64,000 bases of DNA, taken from contig JAJYVH010000001.1 in the NCBI GenBank assembly GCA_021792095.1, positions 573,324-637,323 on the forward strand. The letters are read 5' to 3'. Under the pieces are notes generated by a model. The model did no database searches and had not been told where the DNA came from. It saw only the letters and a list, made by a program, of their open reading frames with translations. Each line of letters begins with the position of its first letter. Positions within the stretch are counted from its first letter, which is position 1. Below, piece after piece: positions 30,140 to 38,549 of the stretch. The DNA comes from Microcaldota archaeon. GTDB lineage: Archaea > Micrarchaeota > Micrarchaeia > Micrarchaeales > CABMGC01. The position numbers and the translations under genes are program-made.

Positions 30140-30181
30140 ATGCAGCCCATGCAGCCCATACGGCCCACGCAGCCCATACGG
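30140..30181 (+). repeat. Short tandem array of ~9-bp units (AYRCRGCCC)
   Basis: ATGCAGCCC ATGCAGCCC ATACGGCCC ACGCAGCCC ATACGG. Confidence 0.7.
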
Positions 30182-30195
30182 AAGCATTTTAAGTT

Positions 30196-31212
30196 ATGAC
30201 TGCAATTGCGATACCGATAGGCATGCCAAATGTGATAGAGGTAAGCGGTGCAAGGAAGAGCTTCAAGACCTACGAGACGCCGCGGTCCGGCTTCCTGGCA
30301 TCGCTCAGGAAGAAGCGCATAGTCAAGTATGCGCTGCGCGGCGTTTCGTTCGGGGTGAGGCAGGGCGAGATAGCCGCGCTCTTGGGCAAGAACGGGAGCG
30401 GCAAGTCCACGCTCATAAAGCTGCTCAGCGGCATACTGCACCCGGATGCGGGCACGGTGCGCGTGCTCGGCCTGGACCCTTGGAGCGAGAGGAGGAAGCT
30501 GACCAGCAGGATAGGCGTTGTCATGGGCGCCCACGGCCAGCTCTGGTGGGACCTGCCGGCTACTGACACGTTCAACCTTATGCGCGCCATATACAAGATA
30601 CCTGAGAGGCAGTTCCGCGAGAGGCTGGAATTCCTCACCAACATACTGGAGCTGAAGGGCGTGGTCAAGCGCCAAGTGCGCACCCTGTCGCTAGGCGAGC
30701 AGATGAAATGCAACTTCGTCGCCTCCGTATTGCACATGCCCGAGCTGGTCATACTGGACGAGCCCACGATAGGCGTGGACCTGCCTTCGAAGCAGGCGCT
30801 GCGCACTGCCATAGAGAGCATGCGCGACGAGCGGAAGACGACCTTCCTGATCACGACACACATAGTCGAGGACCTGGCTATGGCAGAGAAGATATTCGTG
30901 ATGGACCGCGGCAGGATAGTGTACGACGGCTCAAGGGAGAGCCTCGAGAGGTACTTCGGAGACAGGAGGGAAGTGAACATAGAGTTCGAGAGCGCCGGGG
31001 ACGTCAAGGCGTACACCCGATTCGGCAAGGTGCTCGAGCTGGAGAGCAACTACATTAAGCTCGAGGTAGAGCAGGCGCAGCTCAGGAACAGGGCGTTCAT
31101 CAATCTCCTTTCTTCGGAGAACGTGGTGGACTACTCTGTGATGGAGAGGGACCTCAAGCCCATACTGCTCCGGCTCTACGCGCAGCACGGCGGGAGGCGG
31201 GGGCATGTTTGA
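30196..31212 (+). CDS. ABC-2 type transporter ATP-binding protein
   Basis: Walker A GKNGSGKST, signature LSLGEQMKCN, Walker B LVILDEPTIGVD. Confidence 0.93.
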   Translation: MTAIAIPIGMPNVIEVSGARKSFKTYETPRSGFLASLRKKRIVKYALRGVSFGVRQGEIAALLGKNGSGKSTLIKLLSGILHPDAGTVRVLGLDPWSERRKLTSRIGVVMGAHGQLWWDLPATDTFNLMRAIYKIPERQFRERLEFLTNILELKGVVKRQVRTLSLGEQMKCNFVASVLHMPELVILDEPTIGVDLPSKQALRTAIESMRDERKTTFLITTHIVEDLAMAEKIFVMDRGRIVYDGSRESLERYFGDRREVNIEFESAGDVKAYTRFGKVLELESNYIKLEVEQAQLRNRAFINLLSSENVVDYSVMERDLKPILLRLYAQHGGRRGHV

Positions 31213-32011
31213 AGACGCGGGCAAGTACGCCGCTTTCTTCAAGATGGGGATCAAGGACGAGCTCGCATACGTAGGGGACGTGATAATAAGCCTAATACTC
31301 AGGATAGGCGCGCCGTTGGTGATGCTTGCGGTGTGGTACGCGATCTACCTAGCAAGCGGCACGGCCACGATAGGCGGCTTCAGCCTTTCACAGACATACT
31401 CGTACTTCTTCGCTGTTTCGCTCGTGGCCGTTTTCACTGTGCCCAGCGTGCTTTGGATGATCCAGGATGACATACAGGGAGGCGCCCTCGGCGCGAACCT
31501 CGTGAGGCCGGTCAACTATGTGCTCTCCACTATAGTAATGGACCTCTCGTGGGGCCTCCTGCAGGCAGCACTGATAGGCGTACCCATGGGGGTGCTGCTT
31601 GTGCTGCTGCTGCATATCGCGCTTTCGCCTATGTACCTGGCCCTTTTCGTCTCAGAGCTTGCTGTGGCGCTGCTGCTCATGTATGCGATAGAGATGCTCA
31701 TCGCCGCCCTTGCGATATACCTGACGTACATAAACAGCCTGTACAGCGCGATATACACTGCTATAGCGTTCATCAGCGGCATGACGCTGCCCCTCAACTT
31801 TTTCCCGCAGTGGGCAAGCGGCATACTGCAGTACGCCCTTCCGTTCCAGATATTGGCCTATACCCCTGCCGCAACATTCATAGGGGCCATAGCTGTGCCG
31901 CAGGCGCTGGAAAGCACCGCTGTGGCGCTCGCGTGGGCTCTGGCACTCTCGCTCGCCGCGGCGCTGTTCTGGAGGCACGCGATGAAGCGCATAACTATAG
32001 CGGGTGGTTGA
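31205..32011 (+). CDS. ABC-2 type transporter permease (DUF990-like)
   Basis: Six TM segments; overlaps ATPase stop; SGMTLPLNFFPQWASGILQYALPFQ. Confidence 0.82.
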   Translation: MFEDAGKYAAFFKMGIKDELAYVGDVIISLILRIGAPLVMLAVWYAIYLASGTATIGGFSLSQTYSYFFAVSLVAVFTVPSVLWMIQDDIQGGALGANLVRPVNYVLSTIVMDLSWGLLQAALIGVPMGVLLVLLLHIALSPMYLALFVSELAVALLLMYAIEMLIAALAIYLTYINSLYSAIYTAIAFISGMTLPLNFFPQWASGILQYALPFQILAYTPAATFIGAIAVPQALESTAVALAWALALSLAAALFWRHAMKRITIAGG

Positions 32012-32801
32012 TGTGTCTCTTGGGATAGCCGATGAGCTAAGGTACCTGGTTGTGAGCCAGTACTACACCATGAAAGCGTATCTGACCTACAGGGTGCGCT
32101 TTTTGGCCTCGCTGCTTTCGACTGGTGTGGGCTTCGCGACACAGATACTGGCAATAACTGTGATATACACAGTGTCCTCGGGCGTACCCGGCTGGAGCTA
32201 CCTGCAGCTGCTCTTCCTGAGCTTTCTCTCTTCCCTAACGTTCACTTTCCTGGGCTATTTCAACATCTACAGCCTCCCGGGCATGCTGAGGCGCGGGCGT
32301 TATGATGGATTCTTCAGCAAGCCCGTGAGCATGGAGGCGCTCTTCTTCTCTCCGCCTTCGAATGTTGGCATGCCGATCGGGATCGTTTTTTCAGCTGTCC
32401 TGCTCGCTTACGTGGCTTCGTTGCTTGGCCTATCCTGGATGTGGCTGCTTATGTTCCTGCCCCTCTACCTGCTCGGGCTTATCGCGCTCCTGTTCCTGGT
32501 TACTGTGGTCGCGGTGCTCGCCTACCTCTTCGTGAAGAGCGGAAACTTCATAAACAATGTGCTGGAGCTGCTCAGCACCACTTCGAAGTATCCGTTGAAC
32601 ATCTATGGCATATTCCCGCAGCTGCTGCTCTCCATACTCCTGCCAGTGGGTATAGCCACGTACTACCCGGCCGAACTGCTGCTCGGAAGGATCGGCATTC
32701 CTGTCTATGCCGGCATCCTTCTCTTCTCTGCGGCCGTGATCATAGTCTCGCGCTACCTGATCCACAAGCTGATGGAGCGCTATACAGGAGGCGGCGGCTA
32801 G
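32004..32801 (+). CDS. ABC-2 type transporter permease (second subunit)
   Basis: Six TM segments; LRRGRYDGFFSKPVS motif; overlapping reading frames in the operon. Confidence 0.82.
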   Translation: MVDVSLGIADELRYLVVSQYYTMKAYLTYRVRFLASLLSTGVGFATQILAITVIYTVSSGVPGWSYLQLLFLSFLSSLTFTFLGYFNIYSLPGMLRRGRYDGFFSKPVSMEALFFSPPSNVGMPIGIVFSAVLLAYVASLLGLSWMWLLMFLPLYLLGLIALLFLVTVVAVLAYLFVKSGNFINNVLELLSTTSKYPLNIYGIFPQLLLSILLPVGIATYYPAELLLGRIGIPVYAGILLFSAAVIIVSRYLIHKLMERYTGGGG

Positions 32802-32898
32802 CCTGTGTTAAGTAAGACGTCATTGATTAGTAGGATTACTTTAAATAGTAAGGCATAAATATGTGTTCCTGCATAATGGTCAACGTCTGGGTGATGCA

Positions 32899-33153
32899 AT
32901 GGAACAGGTGGAGATAGAAATGTCATCGAAGGGTCAGATTGTGATACCAGCGGAGATGAGGAAACGGTTCGGCTTGACAAGAGGGGACAAGTTCGTGGCA
33001 TGGTCCAAGGACGACCTCATACTGCTTAAGCCTGTCATCAAGCTCTCAAGCCTGCGCGGCAAGTACAAGCTCAGGGGGGGAACCAGGGAGCTGGCAAAGC
33101 TGAGGTCTGAGGACCTGAGGCTCGAGAAGGAGCGTACCGGAGAGAGGCGATGA
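32899..33153 (+). CDS. AbrB/MazE-type antitoxin (VapB-like)
   Basis: MEQVEIEMSSKGQIVIPAEMRKRFGLTRGDKFVAW = SpoVT/AbrB domain. Confidence 0.85.
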   Translation: MEQVEIEMSSKGQIVIPAEMRKRFGLTRGDKFVAWSKDDLILLKPVIKLSSLRGKYKLRGGTRELAKLRSEDLRLEKERTGERR

Positions 33154-33154
33154 A

Positions 33155-33541
33155 GTGTATGTGTTCGATGCCAGCGCCCTGATAGCATTCCTGAGCGATG
33201 AAAAGGGAGCTGGCGCAGTAGAGGCGATGATAAAGGAGGTCGAGGCGGGCGACGAGGAAGGAATCATCGGGCCCGTAACGCTTGCCGAGACGTTCCACGC
33301 ATATGCGAAAAATCATGGCGAAGCCGAAGCGTACGAGGTGGTGACGCAGCTGAAGCTCTCCAAGCTCAGGGTGCTGCCGCTCGGCGAGGATATCGCGATA
33401 AAGGCAGGTAGCTACAAGCTGAAGGGCATGCCACTGGCCGACGCGATAGTTGCCGCTACTGCGAAGAGGCTCAGGGCCAAGCTTGTGGCCGCTGACGCGC
33501 ATTTCAGGGAGCTCGACATAGACCTGTTGGAGTTCAGGTGA
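33155..33541 (+). CDS. PIN-domain toxin (VapC-like)
   Basis: YVFDASALIAFL...E(T)FH...PLADAIVAATAKRLRAKLVAADAHF; GTG start; directly follows antitoxin. Confidence 0.87.
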   Translation: MYVFDASALIAFLSDEKGAGAVEAMIKEVEAGDEEGIIGPVTLAETFHAYAKNHGEAEAYEVVTQLKLSKLRVLPLGEDIAIKAGSYKLKGMPLADAIVAATAKRLRAKLVAADAHFRELDIDLLEFR

Positions 33542-33573
33542 CCGCCCAGCGCTGCGGCCTGGCCTGCATCATC

Positions 33574-33582
33574 TATATAAAG
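33574..33582 (+). promoter_or_regulatory. TATA box of the 16S rRNA gene
   Basis: TATATAAAG in ATCTATATAAAGCAT, ~80 nt upstream of the processing stem. Confidence 0.5.
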
Positions 33583-33660
33583 CATATCGTACATAACATT
33601 AGCTGCGCTATTTGCTTTTAATAGCCCGTAGCGCGCTGTGAAAATTGCAGTTTTGCAATT

Positions 33661-33688
33661 AGATTTAGTCTTGAGGAATGCAAAGGAG
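33661..33688 (+). other. 5' half of pre-16S processing stem (BHB-like)
   Basis: AGATTTAGTCTTGAGGA-ATGC-AA-AGGAG complementary to 35234-35262. Confidence 0.75.
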
Positions 33689-33720
33689 AATGCGAACCTT
33701 AAAATTGCGATGCGGCAACG

Positions 33721-35203
33721 ATACCAGTCGATGCTGCTGGAGGACACTGCTATCAGATTTCGACAGCCATGCAAGTTTGCTCACCGGCTTCGGTGGGCGG
33801 CGTACGGCTCAGTAACGCGTAGTCAATCTACCCCAAGGAGGGGCATAACGTTGGGAAACTGACGCTAATATCACATAGGCCAGGGGCTCTGGAATGGAAT
33901 CCTGGCCCAAAACGGGCGCGAATTGCAGCGCCGCGGCCTTGGGATGAGACTGCGTCGGATCAGGCAGATGGCGGGGTAACGGCCCACCATACCTTTGACC
34001 CGTAGGGGCTGTGGAAGCAGAAGCCCCGAGAAGGGCACTGAGACAAGGGCCCTAGCGCTACGGCGTGCAGCAGGCGCGAAAACTCTACAATGCGCGGAAG
34101 CGTGATAGGGGGAGTCTGAGTGGCGCACTTCGGTGCGCCTTTTGCCAAGTCCAAACAGCTTGGCGAATAAGTGCTGGGTAAGACCGGTGGCAGCCGCCAC
34201 GGTAATACCGGCGGCACGAGTGGTGTCCGCTATTATTGGGCTTAAAGGGCCAGTAGCCGGTCCGAACCGTCCCGGGTGAAATGTCAATGCTCAACATTGG
34301 CGCTGGCTCGGGATACCTTTGGGCTAGGGAGCGGGAGAGGTCAGGGGTACTTATGGGGTAGGGGTAAAATCCTGTAATCCTATAAGGACCACCGGTGGCG
34401 AAGGCGCCTGACCAGAACGCGTCCGACGGTGAGTGGCGAAGGCTAGGAGAACGAATCGGATTAGATACCCGAGTAGCCCTAGCAGTAAATGATGCAGACT
34501 CTGGTGTTGCGTCAGTTTTTGGCGCAGTACCGTAGGGAAACTGATAAGTCTGCCGCCTGGGGAGTACGGCCGCAAGGTTGAAACTTAAAGCAATTGGCGG
34601 GGGAGCACCACAAGGGGTGGATGCTGCGGTTTAATTGAATTCAACGTCAGAAATATTACCTGGAGCGACGGCAGGATGAAGGCCAGACTAAAGATCTTGC
34701 CTTACGAGCCGAGAGGTGGTGCATGGTGACCGTCAGCTCGTGCTGTGAAGTGTCCGGTTAAGTCCGGGAACGAGCGAGACCTTCGCTGACAGTTGCAACC
34801 GGTGCAGAGATGCGCCGGGCACTCTGTTGGGACCGCCTCCGTTTAAGGAGGAGGAAGGAGAAGGCGACGATACGTCAGTATGCCCCGAATCTCCAGGGCT
34901 ACACGCGGCATACAGAGGCTGCTACAATGGGCTGCGACCCCGAAAGGGGAAGCCAATCCCCCAAAAGCAGTCAAAGTTCGGATTGAGGGCTGGAACTCGC
35001 CCTCATGAAGCTGGAATCCCTAGTAATCGCTTGTCACTAACGAGCGGTGAATGTGTCCCCGCTCCTTGCACACACCGCCTGTCAAATCACCCAAGCGAGG
35101 TTTTAGTGAGGCAGTGCCGTATGGCGCTTTCGAACTAAAGTTTTGTGAGGAGGGTTAAGTCATAACAAGGTATCCGTAGGGGAACCTGCGGATAGATCAC
35201 CTC
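33721..35203 (+). rRNA. 16S ribosomal RNA (archaeal, highly divergent, no intron)
   Basis: 5' ATACCAGTCGATGCTGCTGGAGGACACTGCTATC aligns ungapped to archaeal 16S 5' end; ATTAGATACCC, AAACTTAAAGCAATTGGCGGGGG, CACACACCGCCTGTCA and 3' GGAACCTGCGGATAGATCACCTC. Confidence 0.97.
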
Positions 35204-35233
35204 GAATGTGTATCGTGCATCGCGCGGCTCGCG

Positions 35234-35262
35234 CTCCTGCATAAGTCCTCAAGGCTAAATCT
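35234..35262 (+). other. 3' half of pre-16S processing stem (BHB-like)
   Basis: CTCCT-GCAT-AAG-TCCTCAAGGCTAAATCT complementary to 33661-33688. Confidence 0.75.
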
Positions 35263-35387
35263 CACATTTTTAATGCCGATCGCTTCAGCCGTGCCCGGCT
35301 TCGGCGCATATCTCATTATAACAAATACCTGTGTTAATTTTGTAAATATCATCTATGCTTAAATATCAGGGACTGCACAATACTATT

Positions 35388-35484
35388 GGTTGGGATGGAA
35401 ATGGACAACGGCGAGTTGCATAACATTCTATATGTTTCAGCCCCGATGGGCAGCGCGCCATACCCCACCCTGTTTCCATCCCCC
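35388..35484 (+). ncRNA. Candidate structured non-coding RNA
   Basis: Closing stem GGGATGGAAA (35392-35401) / TTTCCATCCC (35473-35482), inner helix GGCG-A-GTTGC / GCAGC-G-CGCC, hairpins AACAT-tctat-ATGTT and CCC-CGAT-GGG; TATA-like CTTAAATATC about 25-30 nt upstream. Confidence 0.5.
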
Positions 35485-35522
35485 GTGCATTCGTGCTAAT
35501 CTATGATCTAAATGGTGTCTAT

Positions 35523-35666
35523 ATGTGGTTCGATATTTTCAGGCGCGGCCAGGGCAGGGAGCAGAAGGATGGCGTGCAGGACAGCGACGCCGACAGGCCG
35601 ATAAAGTTCGTGCCCGACGGCTATAATTCTTGGCGCGTGGTCTGGGCCGACGAGAAGCCCAGCTGA
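35523..35666 (+). CDS. Small 47 aa protein of unknown function
   Basis: MWFDIFRRGQGREQKDGVQDSDADRPIKFVPDGYNSWRVVWADEKPS; lies between the ncRNA candidate and the next gene. Confidence 0.5.
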   Translation: MWFDIFRRGQGREQKDGVQDSDADRPIKFVPDGYNSWRVVWADEKPS

Positions 35667-35708
35667 CCGCAGCTTACCTGTTTTAATACTGCGCAGCCTA
35701 TTCCTATC

Positions 35709-36200
35709 ATGCGTTTCAAGCTCAGCAGGGAGCTCTGCTACATGTCCGGCCTAGCCGGCAGGACGCACTGGCCAGAGCGCAGCAGGGTAGGCATAAGGAC
35801 CACGAACAGCGCGGTCGAGGAGAGGTTCGTGGAGTACGCCGTGGGGCTCGGCGTGCTGCCGAACAGGATGGTGGTGGCTTACGAAGGCTCTTTCGTTACT
35901 GCCTATTTCTACCACTCCAAGATAGCCCGCATGGTGCGCGAGGTCATGGGCATGCGCTCGAACCTAGCTGGCAAGAAGAACGGTCTCGCCGAGGCCTTCA
36001 TAGCGGGCACCTTCGATGCCAACGGCCACGTGCTGCCCGATACCATAAACATCCGCGGGCTGCAGGGCAGCGACATTCTCCTGCTCGAGCGCATGGGCAT
36101 ACACACGTCGGGGGGCAGGGTGCGTAACATAAGCGCCTTAGTCGCCCTGATAAAGGGTATGAGCGTGGTGCTTGGGCAGAGCAAGCTGTCTGGCGCGTGA
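35709..36200 (+). CDS. LAGLIDADG homing-endonuclease-like protein (possibly catalytically degenerate)
   Basis: Two LAGLIDADG-like helices: CYMSGLAGRTHWPERSRVGI and LAEAFIAGTFDANGHVLPDTINI separated by ~100 aa, followed by LERMGIHTSGGRVRN. Confidence 0.6.
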   Translation: MRFKLSRELCYMSGLAGRTHWPERSRVGIRTTNSAVEERFVEYAVGLGVLPNRMVVAYEGSFVTAYFYHSKIARMVREVMGMRSNLAGKKNGLAEAFIAGTFDANGHVLPDTINIRGLQGSDILLLERMGIHTSGGRVRNISALVALIKGMSVVLGQSKLSGA

Positions 36201-36267
36201 AGCGCGAAGCGCGGTGCACAGTAAGATATATCTATTTTAGAATCGCAATGCTCCATGCAGTGGTAGA

Positions 36268-36618
36268 GTGCTTGCTGGTATAAGAAGGGTGTACGATAAG
36301 CGCAGCGTGACGGACGGCAGGCGCGTCCTTGTGGACAGGCTTTGGCCGAGGGGCATAAAGAAGGGCACGCAGAGCGTTGACCTTTGGATGCGCGACGTGG
36401 CCCCCAGCACTGAGCTCAGGAAGTGGTTCTCCCACGACCCGGAGAAGTGGCCGGAGTTCAGGGAAAGGTACAGGCACGAGCTCAGCGGGAGCAAGGCGCT
36501 GGCCGAGCTCGTGGGCATGGCAAAACGGCAGACAGTGACGCTGATTTATGCGGCCAAGGACACGGAGCACAACGATGCGGTAGTGCTCGCAGAGCTGATG
36601 AGGGAGAAGGGAGCTTAG
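36268..36618 (+). CDS. DUF488 family protein
   Basis: IRRVYDKRSVTDGRRVLVDRLWPRGIKKGTQSVDLWMRDVAPSTELRKWF...HDPEKWPEFRERYRHEL. Confidence 0.93.
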   Translation: MLAGIRRVYDKRSVTDGRRVLVDRLWPRGIKKGTQSVDLWMRDVAPSTELRKWFSHDPEKWPEFRERYRHELSGSKALAELVGMAKRQTVTLIYAAKDTEHNDAVVLAELMREKGA

Positions 36619-37184
36619 AACTCTATCCTTTTGATCTCTACCTTGGAGATCGGCGCGCTCTCGCCCAGCTTTGTGATCCCCTCGCCCTGCAGCTCGCCCG
36701 ATATGAGCGACTTGAGAAGCTCCTCCCTGCTCCTCGCCGCCGCGTAGCCTGCGACGAACGCGCTCGCATTCTTCCTTATGACCGCCTTTGTCCTGGCCGG
36801 CACCTTGGACTGCGTGGTTATGAGTAGCTTGAATGTTATTGCCTTGCCTTCCTTGTCGTTCACCCTGTCGTGCGTGTACACCACGTTGCTGTGCCTCCTG
36901 ACCAGGGAGTGGAGGTAGCTGTACTGCTGCTCAAGGTACGCTATGCTCGTGTTTGCTATGTTGCCGCTGGCGTCGGTCACGCGGAGGCCCACCACGCTGA
37001 AGGAGTGGTTCGGGTTGTGCGTTATCCACGAAAGGTTGACCTTCATTATCCTGCCTACCATGCTCTTGTCGTCCGCGGCAGGCACGCTGCCTATCACCTC
37101 CCCGGAGATGACCTTAGGCGGGTAAACCTCGAACCATTTCTTGAGCTTCCACTTGTCAACGCTTTTCTGGGTAGTAGTCGCCAT
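36615..37184 (-). CDS. rps3ae: Ribosomal protein S3Ae (S1e)
   Basis: KKWFEVYPPKVISGEVIGSVPAADDKSMVGRIMKVNLSWI... Confidence 0.92.
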   Translation of the reverse strand: MATTTQKSVDKWKLKKWFEVYPPKVISGEVIGSVPAADDKSMVGRIMKVNLSWITHNPNHSFSVVGLRVTDASGNIANTSIAYLEQQYSYLHSLVRRHSNVVYTHDRVNDKEGKAITFKLLITTQSKVPARTKAVIRKNASAFVAGYAAARSREELLKSLISGELQGEGITKLGESAPISKVEIKRIEF

Positions 37185-37190
37185 GTGTAA

Positions 37191-37655
37191 TCACCTGCCC
37201 CTTATCCTGAGCTCCGCCTGCGCGGGGTCGTACTTCCAGTCCACAGGCAGCTTGCCCGTGCTCTTGTAGTACTTGCTCAGCCTCCATATCTTGCTCTCCA
37301 CGCGCTGCAGCCTTGTCTTGTTGTGGATGTCTCCGTTGTTCGAAGTGAGGTGCTTCCGCATGCTCACCGCCTTGGCCATGAGGTCTAGCAGGTCGTACGG
37401 TATGTCGCTCCTCACGCCCTTCTCCTCCAGGTATGCCGTTAGCCTCTTGCCCAGGATCTGCTTCAGGTCCTTGGCCTGCATGTCCTTCTTCAGCCTCTCG
37501 CCTATGAGCGCAGGCTTGGTCTCCTGCTTCGCGTAAGCGATTATGGCCTGCTCCACCGCTTCCTTGTCAACGCCAGCGTTCGCGTCGCTACCCAACGCCT
37601 TCCTGGACTTGGATTTTCCCTGCCTTCTAGTGTGTAGTCTTGCCATTGGGCTCAC
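37191..37655 (-). CDS. rps15: Ribosomal protein S15
   Basis: MARLHTRRQGKSKSRK...DIHNKTRLQRVESKIWRLSKYYKSTGKLPVDWKYDP. Confidence 0.95.
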   Translation of the reverse strand: MSPMARLHTRRQGKSKSRKALGSDANAGVDKEAVEQAIIAYAKQETKPALIGERLKKDMQAKDLKQILGKRLTAYLEEKGVRSDIPYDLLDLMAKAVSMRKHLTSNNGDIHNKTRLQRVESKIWRLSKYYKSTGKLPVDWKYDPAQAELRIRGR

Positions 37656-37808
37656 TCAAAGCCTAAGGAACAGGTAGACTATGTGCCGATAATATTTATA
37701 ACCTTGCGTGCATCGCGGGCCTGCGTTTGAATCTGGCCGGGCCGCCCGCCGCAAAGAGCCAGCCGCTACTGCATAGCGTTCAAAAGCGTATGCGTAGTAT
37801 ATTCTCTT

Positions 37809-38549
37809 ATGGCGCCCGCGAAAAAGTACGAGCTCGCAGTAATAGTGCCGACGAGGAACGAGGAGGAGTACGTGGGCGAGATGCTCCTGCGCATAAGAAG
37901 TCAGGTAGCAGGAAAATTTGCCTCCTACGTGATAGTGGTCACGGATGGCGGGTCGACAGACGGCACGAAGAGGATAGTGAAGGATGCCGCGGAACGCGAC
38001 GGTCACATAATGTTCATAGGCCACAAGGTGCACACGCTGCGCGGCTACGACGCGCGTGATGCGATTAGGAAGGTGGATGCGAGGCTGTACTTCTATGTCG
38101 ACGTGGACCTGGCGCCGAGCATAGGCCACTTCAAGGATCTGCTTGTCGCGCAGAAGAAGGGCTACAATGCGGTCCTCGGGTCGCGTTACGTAGGCTCGAG
38201 CGCGCTCGAGAGGCCGCCGCTCAGGCTCTTCGTCTCGAAAGCGTACAACAGGCTGCTCAACCTGTTCTTCCGCGAGAGCATAACGGACCACCAGTGCGGA
38301 TTCAGGCTGTTCGACGAACGTGCCGCTGAGATAATACGCACGGAGTCGCGCGAGGCGCACTGGATGTGGGACACCGAGGTGATTCTGCTTGCGCTGCGCG
38401 GCGGGCTCAGCGTCTGCGAGGTCCCGATACCGTGGCGCGAGCGCAGGTCCAAGCGCACGCCATTGCGGAGGCTGGTTGGCGATATCTGGCTGCACGGCAC
38501 AGGCATACTGAGGCTGTTCGTGAGGTTCAGCCTCGGCATAGGCTCTTGA
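37809..38549 (+). CDS. Family 2 glycosyltransferase (dolichyl-phosphate sugar synthase-like)
   Basis: ELAVIVPTRNEEEYVGEML...VVTDGGSTDGT...YVDVDLAPSIGHF...DHQCGFRLF. Confidence 0.88.
   Translation: MAPAKKYELAVIVPTRNEEEYVGEMLLRIRSQVAGKFASYVIVVTDGGSTDGTKRIVKDAAERDGHIMFIGHKVHTLRGYDARDAIRKVDARLYFYVDVDLAPSIGHFKDLLVAQKKGYNAVLGSRYVGSSALERPPLRLFVSKAYNRLLNLFFRESITDHQCGFRLFDERAAEIIRTESREAHWMWDTEVILLALRGGLSVCEVPIPWRERRSKRTPLRRLVGDIWLHGTGILRLFVRFSLGIGS

Noticed and set aside
33871-35138. ORFs inside the 16S region (33871-34287 -, 33960-34217 -, 34827-35138 +)
   Set aside because: They lie wholly within the 16S rRNA gene.
35388-35484. 5S rRNA, SRP RNA or H/ACA identity for the structured RNA
   Set aside because: No conserved 5S loop C motif, no GGUCAGGUCCGGAAGGAAGCAGC SRP motif, and no ACA box at the correct distance.
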